DNA of 64,000 nucleotides from positions 1,933,318-1,997,317 of the forward strand of contig JAINUG010000021.1 of NCBI GenBank assembly GCA_029706075.1, read 5' to 3'. This DNA is from Aldrovandia affinis (taxonomy: Eukaryota; Chordata; Actinopteri; Notacanthiformes; Halosauridae). The first letter of the stretch is position 1. The number at the start of each line of letters is the position of its first letter. Below the pieces are notes generated by a model that had not been told where the DNA came from, did no database searches, and saw only the letters and a program-made list of their open reading frames with translations. Made by a program: the position numbers and the translations under genes. Shown one piece after another: positions 24,970 to 37,476 of this stretch.

Positions 24970-25070
24970 ACAGCGGCTGGTGGACATGCTTTATCCAAGC
25001 AGTGTCTTTCTCATTGGAATGTTGATGCAATCTACCTGGCATATGAGTGTCAGGGTTGTGCACCTTCAGG
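24970..25070 (+). other. Candidate exon with splice-like borders
   Basis: The segment is preceded by 'tgtgttttag' and followed by CAG|GTGAGC. With one base carried over from the previous candidate exon it reads AQRLVDMLYPSSVFLIGMLM and onward without stop. I recognise no domain. It may be chance. Confidence 0.2.
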
Positions 25071-25340
25071 TGAGCTGCATGCCCACTCCACACAGGGTAT
25101 GTCTGTTTCATGGGCTCTCTTTCAGGGAGGTTCACTAGAAGAGATCTATAATTGTACCTGCTTTTATTGTTTGGATGTTGCCAGTTCCTCTTCAGAACCA
25201 AATGAACTAAAGTGTTGATATTTTCTGTGTGGGGCACTTTGCCTGTTATATTATCTGTAATTATAATGACAAATTAATATCCAGCTAGCAGTGTGCTTCC
25301 ATTCCTTTCAGCACTTTAGCTGGATCTTCCTTTCCCCTGC

Positions 25341-25965
25341 AGTACATGTATGTGACTCAGAATAACTCCACACAACCTTTTCCATGTAACTTACTATATG
25401 TACAGTTAAATGTATATTTTTGTATGTATCGATGAAGCTTCGATTCAGTTTGCAGATGAAAATCATGTTTTGTTTTTGCAGTTAAACTGCAACACACCTC
25501 TGCATTAAGCCTGGGGAGTAAGCCCCACAACCCTTTGCAGGCTTTATGCTTTAGTATGTTATTAATCACGTTTAAATAAAGTGCCAGTATGGAGTAATTT
25601 GTTCTAATGGTGGACCATTTCCTCCACAATGGAGAGCCTGGCGATGCTGGAGTACATGTATGTGACTCAGAATAACTCCACACAACCTTTTCCATGTAAC
25701 TTACTATATGTACAGTTAAATGTATATTTTTGTATGTATCGATGAAGCCTCGATTCAGTTTGCAGATGAAAATCATGTTTTGTTTTCAGAAAGGTGCAAC
25801 ACACCTTATGGAAAGATAGAAAGTGGATGATGTTCTGCTCTCAGTAGTAAGCCTGGGGAGTAAGCCCCACAACCCTGAGCCAGCACTTGCAGGCTTTATG
25901 CTTTAGTATGTTATTAATCACGGTGTACAACAGCCAGTACAATGGAGTAATTTGTTCATAATGGT
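25341..25965 (+). repeat. 310-bp tandem duplication
   Basis: Copy 1 starts at 25341 and copy 2 at 25651, both with 'agtacatgtatgtgactcag'. The first roughly 130 bases are nearly identical (one clear substitution near 25748). After that, identical blocks such as 'agtaagccccacaaccct' and 'ttatgctttagtatgttatt' alternate with inserted or missing short stretches. The long minus-strand open frame 25357-25776 only reflects this duplication. Confidence 0.9.
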
Positions 25966-26004
25966 GGACGCAGGCATACTTAAGATAAGGAATTCCAGGT
26001 ACTC

Positions 26005-26056
26005 TTGAAGTTTCCCCTGATGAAGGCTATATGCTGAAACACGTTGGCTTTAAACA
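26005..26056 (+). ncRNA. Hammerhead-ribozyme-like motif
   Basis: CTGATGA at 26017-26023 is followed by a short stem II (GGC/GCT, loop TATAT), the exact core GAAA at 26036-26039, then CACGTTGG. GTTT before the core (26010-26013) can pair with AAAC after it, and CC with GG, giving a two-part stem I around an internal loop. This is the layout of minimal type I hammerheads in Penelope-like elements. Two extra bases sit between GAAA and the ACGTT cleavage region, compared with the shorter form expected. Activity is untested. Confidence 0.45.
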
Positions 26057-26892
26057 ATAAACAATTAATTTATTCCGTTCTACTTCAAGTGTCGTTGTAA
26101 TTCTTTATCTTTTATGCCTATCTCCACATTCAGATATGGCCAAGTCAGGAAAATTGTCCATTACACCTTCCAAGACAAATAAAGTACATATTTAGTACTT
26201 TTGACTTATTTGTCCTCTCATACTTTTACAAGGTGCAATTTACGCAATCTTGGAAACTCTTTTGGTATTGAGGTTTGAGGATTTTTTGCCATCTCTGACT
26301 GTTGTAATACATGTTTTTATGTTGGCAGAACTTCATCTGTCTCTCTAGCACTTCATACTGGTCTTGTAATCCAAACATATGTTAGTAAGGGAGCATGGCT
26401 GAAGAATCCCATGCAAATTGCCAGGAGAGTATGTGTTCTTATTGCTTTCTCAAATTGGCTAGTGACCTGTACCTATACACTCATTCGCACCCAACATTGA
26501 TGAGCAGTACAATGGGTATCGGTAGACATTGCTGTTGTTGGCCTCCAGTCTTCTCCATTTACCCCATTCTGCCTCGTCCCAGCAGTCCCATGAAAATATA
26601 GCAAAATAACTCAAGTTCGGAAAGGGGGTTTGACCTGGCTATATATCAGATTAGCAATCAACTAATCCATGCTTCTCTATATAGGTGTGTCCATTCCTTG
26701 TTGTTTCTTAGTTATATGTCCTCCACTAACTCCAAACTATGCATATTCTGCACCACGATGTCTTAGTTTGGTGTGGCATAGTGGATCTTAACTGTGCCTT
26801 TCATTGATTTCTCTTTCTCCCGAACATGACTGAATAGGCCAGTAATGGGTTATGCTCATTTCTAAAAATGCACAAATCATCTTATTAAACAT
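26057..26892. other. No gene recognised
   Basis: No supported coding region. A 68-codon frame at 26395-26601 has no recognisable motif. Confidence 0.45.
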
Positions 26893-27080
26893 CTCATCTC
26901 ATCTCATTGTCTAAGCCGCTTATTCCTGGTCAGGGTCGCGGGGGGCTGGAGCTGGAGCCTATCCCAGCATGCATAGGGGCGAGAGGCAGGAATAAACCCT
27001 GGACAGGTCGCCAATCCATCGCAGGGCACACACACCATTCACTCACACACTCATACCTACGGGCAATTTGTGTTCACATC
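26893..27080 (-). repeat. Dispersed SINE-like repeat, partial
   Basis: It contains 'gctggagcctatccc', 'ccctggacaggtcgcc' and 'cataccta' blocks shared with the fuller copy at 32600-32925. The tRNA-like head, which on the minus strand lies at the far end, is missing here. Confidence 0.75.
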
Positions 27081-30000
27081 CACCTTCACCCTCTCTCACA
27101 CAAACACACTTCTGATACTTGTGCATACATGCATATTCTCTCAAATGGACTGCTGCACATTCAAACACTTTCACCATACACACAAAATATCTAGTCCAAG
27201 ATGTTCAGTAAAAACAAAAAATAATGCAATCACAGCATATTGGCCTACCTTGACTGAACTGATGTGACCTTTTCAACACCTCTACATCCCCTGCTTTTGT
27301 CTTTGCATTGGCAAGCATCAAATGAGGCTTGAAGAGACTATTGAGTCTCCACCATTGCTCGCCCATCCCTCTGAATTGGAGTGGAAAATTAACTGTGAAT
27401 CGCTGAGGGGTAGGTAAGATCCTGCACAGTTGGATGGCCTGACAGAGCCATTTCCACACTGTAGCAATGCAAGCTATCAAGTGCACCTGTCAGTTAAATT
27501 CACGGCCGTGTGTTCTTTTACCTTTACTTAATGACCCATGGAGGAATTAACGATCTGAAAGACAGGAATACACCTTGAGCGGCTGGCAATTATTTTATTA
27601 ATATCACCAATGTAATTATATTATATCCCCACCCAGTATTTCTGGGAAAAATGTAGTGTGTATTTAAAAGATATTGTGACCATTAAGCAAAGCACAGAAC
27701 ATGACATAATTTCTAGAATAAGGCCCCAACATAATTGAGATGTGATTACACTGAGAAAACAATTGTGTGTGCTATGTCAATGTTTATTTTTCTCTGAAAT
27801 GCATTGAGTAAAACAGGCCACTGCAATATACTTAAATTCAATATACTGATATTGAATGCATTAGTCAGTAAAAAGGTAGTGTGTATAGATATAATTACCA
27901 AATTACTAATATAAATAATACTGAGGTACATTTTCAGATCGCATGCTGTCCCTTTATGTGCAAAACTAGCTTTTCTCCATGGTTGATTTGTGTCCACAAG
28001 GTTTATGGAACATAGGGAAATACAACAAACAAGATGAGCCAGGTGGATCTGTTGCCCTCTTATCAACAACCTTTCAATTGTTCTTACGATTAATGAGGTA
28101 ATTTAAATCCTGCAACTTGTTTTTAGGATGGATGAAGCTGTCTAAAAACTTTAAATTGTTCTTAGGATTGAGGATGTGTGTAAATTTAACTGGGTAGTGT
28201 AAACCTTAATCTTTCCTGTACAATCAAAACAGGTTTAATAAAGGGAAGGAAGCTGCTTGATTGTTGCGATTAAACTATAATTGTGTACTCTAGTAAGTTC
28301 AATAGGGAGTGCATGCATTTTGTGTATGAATGGATGTATGGGTTTGTGTTGGAAGGGTGGGATGCCATTCATTAGCTATAGAGTGGTACAAAACAATAGG
28401 TGTGGTATAAAACAATGGACCTACTGTTTAAATTGGGCCATAGCTGCTCTAGGGGAAAAAAGGAGCTCTATTTTTCAGAATCATATCAAAGATCACAAAA
28501 ACCATGGATTAAATCAACATGTGTGGTTTATAAGTAAATGCAAGAGTTCCTTTGTTCATCATTAACACAGTCATTTTAGTGTGTAAAATAATGACAGTTT
28601 TTCTCTCAAATGCTTGGATACACTTATTGAAACACTGTTCAATTCTCAAAACAGTTAACGAAACCCCCAGAGCTCAATTGCATTTTTCAAAACAGTAAAT
28701 TCCTTTCAAACAAAATTCAAATGTTATCTTACAATAATGCAGTGCAAATTACATTGTGAATTAATTTTCCAGTACAGATGCTATGAATTATTTTCAGACA
28801 ATAATGGAGCTTGAGGCTAACATTTTATCACATGTATTTGTATATGTGGATGAAGTGAGATTACATTTAGCCAAAGTCAGAGACGGGAGAAACCGTATTG
28901 GTCAATGAGCTCAGTCAACATCCCAGAATAATCCCCAACATTGGCCCTTGGAATATTGCAATCCTATTCACATTCTTGGAAGCCATATTTAATAAATGGG
29001 TGCCCATTGAAGAGGTAGAGAGCTGTCTTGTCTGTTTATTTCATTCTTTGTAATACATTTCTGTATTTTGGACATTCTATGTATTTTGATTGACTTGATT
29101 TATGTTTACATAATCGTAATACTTTACATTCCTTTCATGTAGAAAATAGGAAATGTATACATAAATATCATTTTCAGGATTTGAAATTCTTATTGCTTTC
29201 CTCTTTTCATGAAGCAAACTGTATGAAAATAAATGTGGCTCTTCCTGTGGTATCTTGTTCACTTGAAGCAATGAAATTTGTGATTTAAGGTTGTAAATCA
29301 CTTCTATATATGAATCAATGGGACCAAAGAAAACATGCACTCAGGGTTGACAATGTCATATTAAAAAGATATGGAATGAGAACCCAAGTTACAGTATATC
29401 ATGAATTTTGGCATCAACTGTATCAACTTTAAAACACACATATATAAAAGTGAGGAAATTCTAATGGTGTCCATAGAAACACCCCAGCCCCACTAACTCA
29501 GAAAATGCTCTAATGCCATTGTGTAAGCCCCTATCCCTGCAGAAATGATGGTAACTATGAATAACCCCTATTGTCTTTTTAAAATGGATTGGCTATTTGT
29601 CTGCTATGGCTAAAAGGACAAGGGCCATGCTTTCTCTAAGCAGAGACTGGTTGTGGGAAACATCCTGCATTCATACATGGACTCTGGTGATGTGTAACCT
29701 GTGGGGGTTTCAACCTATTCAGTGAGGTGCATCACTGGGTCTTGGGCCATTATCAGGGGAGAGCCCTTGTCAAGACATCTGCACAACAGCAACTAACTGG
29801 GCCATGCCATGCAAGTTCAACTGGGTCCACATGGAATTACTTAAAGGAATACTCCCATGGTTATAAATTCAGCTGATTTCTCTTAGAAATATATTTTTTG
29901 TATCATTAAAACAATTTTTTTATGGCAATAAAATCCACCAATCCAATCCAAACATTAAAAAGATATTTTCACCTGGCATACAGCGTCCTACTGGATGCAC

Positions 30001-30394
30001 ATGGTAATGATATTCTTGAATAGCCTGATTGACAGACAGACCCTAATACTGCTGGCTACCACGGGAGTGCGCACATATATTCACTCCCTTTGAAAAGTGA
30101 AGTAATTTGCATCAATATCACCTCAAAGAGAAGTAAAAACAAAGGGCTTACATTCCAATGCTTCATTAAGAGTATTGCTGTTTCTTTGATAAACAACCTT
30201 TGATTTTCCTATCAGCGCAAAATAGCCTATATACGCTTAGAGGGCAGACACAATAGGACAGAGGACGTACAGGGGCCATGTTTCTGCAGCTTTTCCACTG
30301 ATTTTAAAGGCTCTCACCCTTGTTTTAGTCTCTCCTGAGGAAGGAATGCAACGCTGCTGTGCTGATTAGCAGAAAGCAAACCTGGAGGCGGTCA
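27081..30394. other. No gene recognised
   Basis: About 3.3 kb with only short, motif-free frames. The minus-strand frame 27205-27486 is 93 codons and has no family I know. Nothing else is supported. Confidence 0.45.
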
Positions 30395-30465
30395 CGGTTA
30401 CATTACATTATTACATTATAAGCATTTGGCAGACGCTCTTATCCAGAGCAACGTACAACACAGTG
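30395..30465 (-). repeat. Retroposon tail fragment
   Basis: On the minus strand this carries 'ataagagcgtctgcc' and 'cttataatgtaat', matching the plus-strand piece at 50650-50715. It is a common fish SINE/LINE 3' tail. Confidence 0.6.
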
Positions 30466-30609
30466 TTGTGATGTATTGGGACTAAGTACATATATTGCAT
30501 ACATACATTGTGAATAATTGCATTTCATTGTGTATATTAATCAATAATATTTTGAATGTGCATGTAATTACAAAATCTAAAGGTTATAGGTATATTTTAA
30601 CCTTACTAC

Positions 30610-31066
30610 TCCCCCTCCCTTCACAAAATTTTGAATGCCCTACTGTATTCTAAGCCACACTCGCTGCAAGCTCCGCTGTCGGGAGAGCGTAGACATGCAC
30701 AAGCTCTTCTACGGAACACATGATGTCAGCCACTGCTTCTTCTACAAACAGTCTTATTCACACCGTTGTTTACAAGTTAAGCTTGCAAAGACATGTATAG
30801 AAGGAGACACTTAATGTGAAGCTTTTTACTGGCAGACTGCTTACCACTGGCACCCAATTACCAGCGGGGTTGCTTGTGCGCAACAACACACCCAGCTGAC
30901 TGAATCCCTCCCTCCCTGGGGGTTCGCTTCTGCCAATTATGCATCACCCTGCTGGTCTGCTGACCTAAACTGGCACTCACACGTGCTGGATTCGATACCC
31001 CACCATGAGGCTCATCCACACACTAGAACAGTGCCTTAAGAGGATGAGCCACCCAGCTGCCCTAAC
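30610..31066 (-). repeat. Long tRNA-headed SINE, minus orientation
   Basis: Read from 31066 downward, the head 'gggtggctcatcctcttaag' (A-box-like) and 'ggtatcgaatcc' (B-box-like) form a tRNA-derived promoter. The body contains 'agggtgatgcataattggca' and 'gaagcagtggctgacatcat', with a tail resembling 37690-37890. Partial relatives lie at 32395-32560, 33000-33140 and 59080-59570. Confidence 0.7.
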
Positions 31067-32394
31067 TTTAGTACTTTTAATAATAAAATAAAATCTGAAT
31101 TAAGCATGCATTTGCTCTTTTAAAAGTACGGAAACTTGGTATTGGTATTTCTTTCTGTTGCATTTTGGTGACAGAAATCTAATATTGCTGTGATTTATGT
31201 TTAGATAAATATAGACACATACAAATAAACAAATATAGAGATGTATTTCCTGATTTTCAAGTGTAATTGTCTGGCTAATAAAATATGCTCAGAAATATGA
31301 GTTTACTTACAAGTTTCCTGATTATTTGCCGTAAGTTGTGCTTTGCCTCACTGAAGTTGTGAACATGAGAAAAAAATATATATATTAAGAGAACTCTCAG
31401 AGGTGCAAAGCTACACAGTTTGGAATAATTAGAAAAACCATACCATCCTGTCCTAGCAGTGGTAATGGCACTGCTTTCAAAATTACATTAAGAAATGACA
31501 ACCTGTAGATAAGCGAAAAAGGATAAATGGCCTGACAGATGATTTAATGTAAGTCTATAGGATTTTATTTGTCCAGTCTTTTGTTTAATGAATGCCTGCA
31601 TACCTATTTACAGCACAATGGTTCTTGAGATTCATTTTACCCAGCTGATCCATCCAGACCAAACGACAACATCTTGTTTATGAATCCCAAAAAGCAAAAT
31701 ACAAATCTGCCTTTTTAATTTCCTTAGCCTCTGAAATAGATGTTTTACAGACCTGTTTCTATTTGTACCTCACTGGACAGCCAAATTGACAAGGGGCAAG
31801 TGAAGATCAGGCTCCCCTGTTAGACTCTGACTGTGTTGAATCCTCATATGGCCTTTGTGGATTGAGAATAAATGAGAGTGAAACAATGTGGGAAGGAGGA
31901 TATTTTTCAACCATTCAGCAAGGCGGACAAGGGCAAAGTGGGGTCATCCAAATTTACGACCCCCTAACCTTTCGTCTGATCTCCAGTGAAGGGTGTTGTT
32001 CCCTTGATTACTGAGCACTTTTTCAGAGCCAGAGGTTTAAAGCAGTGTAATTGATTTGGGCTGTAGCACAGTGTCATATTTATGACACCACATGCAGAGG
32101 ATGTAGGATATGGGCTCTGCCGAATCAATTTCACTGTAAATCTTTCAGGGATCCTTCCTCATTTTTAATATATTCTCTCTGAACTTTGGCAAAATGAACT
32201 CTCTGACCTTTTTGTTTACAATGCAGTTGTGTGTTTTGTAGAAGTAACCAGAATGAAAAGAGAATCAGAAATAGGTTGTGCATGTTAAGTCATGCAAGTC
32301 CATCATCATGATAAGAGCTGCATGAGAGATGTGCGGCCCGGAAGGAAAAATAAATCTGTATCATGTACCAAAACTCATGACCATTCAGACCATG
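31067..32394. other. No gene recognised
   Basis: Unique-looking AT-rich DNA with no supported feature. Confidence 0.45.
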
Positions 32395-32560
32395 CCTGTG
32401 CCGACTAAGGCTGGGAGTGCCGTGGGGTGATGCATCATTTGCCACAGCATCACTCAGGGAGGTAGGCTTTCACTCAGCAATGTCCCTTCCTTATCAGTCA
32501 ATAGCGACTCATCTGGTTGATCAAGCGCCTGCGGATTGCTTGTGCTAGCTGCATCAATTG
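32395..32560 (+). repeat. SINE fragment, plus orientation
   Basis: It contains 'ctgggagtgccgtggggtga', 'cactcagggaggtag' and 'cgactcatctggttgatcaa', blocks shared with the long SINE family at 30610-31066 and with 59080-59160. Confidence 0.55.
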
Positions 32561-32599
32561 TAATACAGATGAACACTGCCACCAGTTAAAATTCAGGTA

Positions 32600-32925
32600 C
32601 ATTCATTCATTCATTTATTATCTCACCTGCTTATTCCTGGTCAGGGTTGTGGGGGGGCTGGAGCCTATCCCAGCATGCATTGGGCGAGAGGCAGGAATAC
32701 ACCCTGGACAGGTCACCAATCCATCGCAGGGCACATACACCATTCACTCACACACTCATACCTACAGGCAATTTAGACTCTCCAATTAGCCTAATGTGCA
32801 TGTCTTTGGACTGCCACGGGGAGAGCATGCAAACTCCACACAGAAAGGCCCCAGCCAGGATTCGAACCCGGGACCTTCTTGCTGTGCAGTGACAGTACTA
32901 TCCACTGCACCAAATTATGGTTATG
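32600..32925 (-). repeat. tRNA-derived SINE, minus orientation
   Basis: On the minus strand the head reads 'ttggtgcagtggatagtact' and then 'gggttcgaatcctgg' (B box). The body holds 'tccaaagacatgcacattag' and 'ctaattggagagtctaaatt', and the 3' part 'ggctccagccccccc'. It ends in an ATTC-type repeat on the plus-strand left side. A shorter copy is at 26893-27080. Confidence 0.8.
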
Positions 32926-32999
32926 GGAATAAGGAAAACTGAATTTTCGAGGTAACATTGGAATATTAGTTGGCAGACATTGGGAGCCTGATTGACCAG

Positions 33000-33140
33000 A
33001 ATGGGGTTGCTAGTCCGTGATGAGACATGGACAACTGTCCAACTTCCCCAGGCAATGCTATAGCCAATTATATGCCACCCTGCTGATCTACTGGCCACAG
33101 CCATCACTGGCACGGTCCAGATTCCATACCACAATGAGTT
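33000..33140 (-). repeat. SINE fragment, minus orientation
   Basis: It contains 'ccaattatatgccaccctgc' and 'ccagattccatacca', the reverse complement of the head and body of the long SINE at 30610-31066. Confidence 0.55.
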
Positions 33141-35059
33141 GACCCATGGTTAAATGAAAGTTTTCTGTAACATTTGATGAGCTTGCATCTACAGTATGAT
33201 GTGAAAATAAATCAAAGCTATATTTAATGGGTTAAAGAGGGTACAATTTCTCTGGGATGTTTGCAAATTATACTGATCCAGCAAATAATCATTGGTGTGT
33301 GCCTTGAAATTAAATAGAATTGTAGTTACAAAGTAACACTGATTATGGTTGGAATGTGAACTTTTTTTCTGTTTTTTTCCTCACAGTCTCATTTATATTA
33401 GTCGCAGTTATTGCATCTTCTTTCCTCAATATAAAAACAGAAATTAAGATTCTGAATTCAAACTTTAATTATTATTCAGTATGTGAGTTTCATTTGATTG
33501 CTTTAGTAGAATTTAGAAATAAATGCCATTTAGAAAGAATCAATACCCATTCACAACTCAAATCCATGTGCTCATTACTTCATGGGGATGTTTACTATTG
33601 TTAGGTGTCAAATAGATTAACATATCATTGGCTTCAACAACAGGCGTGGAGTGCACCATTATTAGTGATACAGAGTTAGGCATTCCAGGAGTGACTCGGT
33701 GCAGTTCTGCACACTCTGAGTAATTGCTACAGAGTTTTGCTACAGTTTGCATGCACAGTACTAGAATGCATCAGTCAGTCATTTTGTCAAGCAATGATTT
33801 CATTAATCAATCAACCAAATAAATTATACTTCAGGGAGGGAATGGGAAACATATTGAAATGAAAACATATTAAAACATATCAACACTTTTCTGAACAAAG
33901 CAAAACATGTCCACACTACTGCTTGTATGCAAAAAACATTCTAAATGAATAAGCTATTTTGGGGAAATTTGTTTCAGGTACATGTTTTGTATATAGAAAA
34001 CCTGTGGGGTCAGTTTACATGCACTATATTTGTTCTGATATTTAAAGGTATTGGGGCATGCATGGAAAGAAAATGGTGATTGGCAGAAATGTGAAATGTG
34101 ACACAGTATGTTGCCATGGTAGCAGCAGGCATATGATGGAACAAAACATCAGTCATCATGATATCATCAGGAGACAAGGCTGTAGACGTGTGCAACTTGT
34201 GAGTGTCTTGCTATCTGCCTTCTAGATATACAGAATTCCTTAATAGACTAGATTACTAGTGGTCTTCAGTGGTCTTGTGTAGCTTGAGATCTTACACAAA
34301 TTAATATATTTACTCATTTTTAAACCTCTATTTAGCGGTTATATACAAACTCTTATACTGTATTTAATTATCATATTAAATTATTAATATTAAGTCAAAT
34401 TTATGGACAAGTTACCAATTTAAATGCAATTATAAATAGAATGTTTTATTCAAGTGCATGTTCTGTACAATGCATCATGACACAACATCTAACCCTAAAC
34501 ATTATTAATGAATCTGTAGTGAAAGTCCATATGCACTAGAATGAGGTTCTTAAAAATTATCAAGTGAAATACAGAAATACGGAGAAGATTCATAACATTT
34601 CCTATGTTTCTTATGGCAACACAAAAATGAAATATTGTTTCTTGGTCTTTCCTGGACACACATTCTTTTTTTTCTTCTTTTTTTTACCGCTAAAGCCATC
34701 ATGAAGTGTGTATAACACATTATTTAATATGATATAAAATCATTTTTTATTATTATCACTCAAGTATATTCAATGCTTTATGAATGGTGATCAAAACTAG
34801 ATAGGGCTACTGTATGTAAAATGTTACTTTCAAAAATGTCACTTGACTGAAGGTCACCTCTCTGACCAAAATTCCTAATAATAGATTTATGAATGTTATA
34901 TTAATGCTATGTTGTAATGAGGGTACATAAAGACTTTACAGATACATTATTTATGTAAGGTATGGCTTTTTGGGGCTAAAGGTTAGAAATACGCCTATGA
35001 GTACACTAATGTACAGAATGTTTTAGAGGACATTGAGACAAGGGATGGAGATTACAAAA
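33141..35059. other. No gene recognised
   Basis: AT-rich sequence without coding motifs or repeat boundaries that I can support. Confidence 0.45.
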
Positions 35060-35275
35060 ACTTAAGAACAATATCGCAGCAGGCCCTGATGGAATACCCA
35101 AGAGTACTCAAGGAACTTGCAGAGATTATTTATAAACTACTGGCCACTGAGAAATATCAGATGACTAGAAGCAAGGTCGTATAATTCCAATATATAAGAA
35201 GGGGGGCTGTACTGACCCAGGGAACTATATGCCTGTCAGTCTAACTTGCATCTCATTGAAGATCAGAAAATGAGT
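35060..35275 (+). pseudogene. LINE reverse transcriptase scrap
   Basis: The plus strand encodes AAGPDGIPK and, about 110 bases later, PIYKKGGCTDPGNYMPVSLT. Both are hallmark blocks of non-LTR reverse transcriptases, from the N-terminal RT region and motif 1-2, in the usual order. Stops and frameshifts separate them. The catalytic YADD region is absent. It is consistent with a CR1/L2-type LINE. Confidence 0.7.
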
Positions 35276-36429
35276 GCAAACAGCAGAAAGGCTCTCTAAG
35301 GATCCAGGGTGTCTGTCACTGAGATATTAGAAATAGTGAGGACACAGAATAAGGAAATCAAACATAAACCAAAATAACTCCACCTGGGGGTAAAAAGATG
35401 CTTAAGGGTGAGGGGAGTGGCCGATGGGGGGGCCTAGGGCTATCTATGGGGCAAATAGGTATGAGCGGGGCCAGTGAGAGGGTTACAGAAATCTACCTGT
35501 ATCTAAGTATCAGATTAAGGCCAAAGCAGGAGGGAGTAAGGGAATAATATGGGGAAAGGGAAGCACTCCAGGGCACACACACAAATAATTAATGACAAAA
35601 GAAAGGAAAGGCACCAACAAGGGCCAGTGTTACGCTAGGCAAGGGGCTGTTGGGGGACACTGCAGAGAGATGCCCTCACTCATATACAATTAATCTTCAT
35701 TTGACTTCAGGTATATGCACACCAGTGGTGACTGGTAATGTCTTAAACAGGGGAAGCTCAGACTTCTGGCAAGGTGAGTGGGGGATTTTGGAATTCTCTC
35801 CTTAATGCTTGGTTACATGGTTTATGACACCAGTAGCATGACACTTAATAAAGCTGTCTACTCATTGTCAAAGCTGTTCCCTCTCTCTCGCAATGATGTC
35901 TTCTCCCTGTCTAGACTTCTCTGAATTTGTTAAAACATTGAACATTGGAAACTGTCCTCATGTTTTATTCACAGTGCAAATTAATTTTGGAAGCAAATGG
36001 GAATATGATTCAATACAAAGTGGGAAAAGAAGAAAAACAGGGCTATTTTATAGAAAACATTACTGGGATACTTTAACATTCATATAAAAGTTTATATAAA
36101 ATGGGGATAATTGATATTCTGAATGTTTACCATTTGATGACTGCAGCTCACTGACTCTGACTGAACATCAACCGAGCTAAAGGAGGCAGGCTAAGTTTTC
36201 CGTTTTCCAAAGCTATAATTCCAAAAAATCCATAAAACATTGACAATGTCAGCACTCATCCAGTTTATAGAGTGATTCAAGTCTTTGTCCTACATCGCCA
36301 GAGTAATGTATCTCACTTGTAGTCAGGGTTACATACTGCTTACATACTTGAACATACTTTATTGCTCTCGGATCACAATGATCACCCATACTGACCGTCA
36401 CACATATCGTCATACCATATAACTTCCTG
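35276..36429. other. No gene recognised
   Basis: No supported gene. The phrase 'ccagtggtgactggt' near 35720 resembles a hAT-type end, but no matching right end or 8-bp duplication was found. Confidence 0.4.
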
Positions 36430-36790
36430 TGTGCAATGCACCACTTATTACCACTGGGTGTCGCCAATACTACAACTGTACATGGCTCCACAGTGTCTGC
36501 CAGGAACCTTATCTTCACACTGGATGACCAACTGAGCTTCTCAGAACACCCAAGAGGCCACATAACTACTCATCCAGGTCCTGGTAATTCTATGCCTGGA
36601 CTACTGCAACCCCTTTCTGGCTGGTCTACTAGCCTGTGCCATCAGGTTTCTGTCATTATGTTGTCCCGAATGCAGCCCCACGCCTGATGTTCAATCTTCC
36701 CAAATTCATACATGTCACTCCACCCCCACTCCATTATGCCAGTGACTCCACTGGTTACTGGCATAATGGGGCACAAGAGGTACTGCTCCA
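36430..36790 (+). pseudogene. L2-like LINE RT C-terminal relic
   Basis: The frame 36436-36687 includes ARNLIFTLDDQLSFSEH, the conserved block that follows the catalytic core in L2/CR1-type reverse transcriptases. In shifted frames come 'LDYCN', a leucine- and alanine-rich 'LLAGL' stretch, an 'NAAPRLMFNLPKF' block and a 'LHW' block. The order matches the C-terminal thumb region. Frameshifts make it non-functional. A 13-bp perfect inverted repeat at 36731-36769 interrupts the expected sequence. Confidence 0.7.
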
Positions 36791-37329
36791 TAGGTACGAG
36801 AAGACATATGTGCCATAAACATGAACCCTTGTAGAACAGTCAGACCTTGAAATGGATTAGCATATACACAGCAACAGGTGGGCTTCCATCTCAGATTCCA
36901 GGGAGCTGTGCTAACTTTAATAAATCTTACCCTTATAAGGCAGGGAGAACAAATCAAACTGCCAGATTTAATGGCTACTGTGCAGTTCCTGCCATCTCTT
37001 CTCAAATAAAAGAGCCCATTGAACTTTCAGAGTGTGAAATGTACCTGTGAGAATGGACCACATTTAAAAGGAAGTGGGGGAAAGAGAGAGAGCGAGAACC
37101 AACTGTGTAAGATAGTGAGAAGTTTCAGAATTCTACAGTCAGTGGTATGGGTAGATTCATCCAGTCTTGGGTCGCAGGCAATGGGCTGTAGTTTTGTTGT
37201 CAAAGTGCAATGACAGATGCTAGTGTTAATCCAGGAATCGTGTCCAACTCCTGGACACCATTACCAGTACTAGGGTATCTAGTACTGCATCTAGCCTGGA
37301 CTAGAATAGACTAAGTGTTGCTGACTCTA
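36791..37329. other. No gene recognised
   Basis: No supported gene between two LINE scraps. Confidence 0.4.
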
Positions 37330-37470
37330 CTACCTGTCCCAGCACCAATCCCTGCGGGACTCCACTGCCCACAGCACCTAGGTCACGTGCGACCCCACCT
37401 ACTATTACTCTTTGTATTCGCCCTTACAGCCTATTATGAACCCACTCTGAAACAGCTCCTGTATAATATA
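37330..37470 (-). pseudogene. LINE reverse transcriptase scrap
   Basis: The minus strand encodes a piece with RVIVGGVARDLGAVGSGVPQ followed by GLVLG. SGVPQG-x-VLG is the RT motif B block of non-LTR retrotransposons, which helps position the template. The expected PLLF continuation is lost. Only about 45 codons remain. Confidence 0.65.
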
Positions 37471-37476
37471 ATATAT

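Noticed and set aside
25357-25776. 139-codon minus-strand frame with an internal repeated segment
   Set aside because: It reads across the 310-bp tandem duplication. The repeated peptide reflects duplicated non-coding DNA.
35720-36180. hAT element starting 'ccagtggtgactggt'
   Set aside because: No matching right terminal repeat and no 8-bp duplication could be located.
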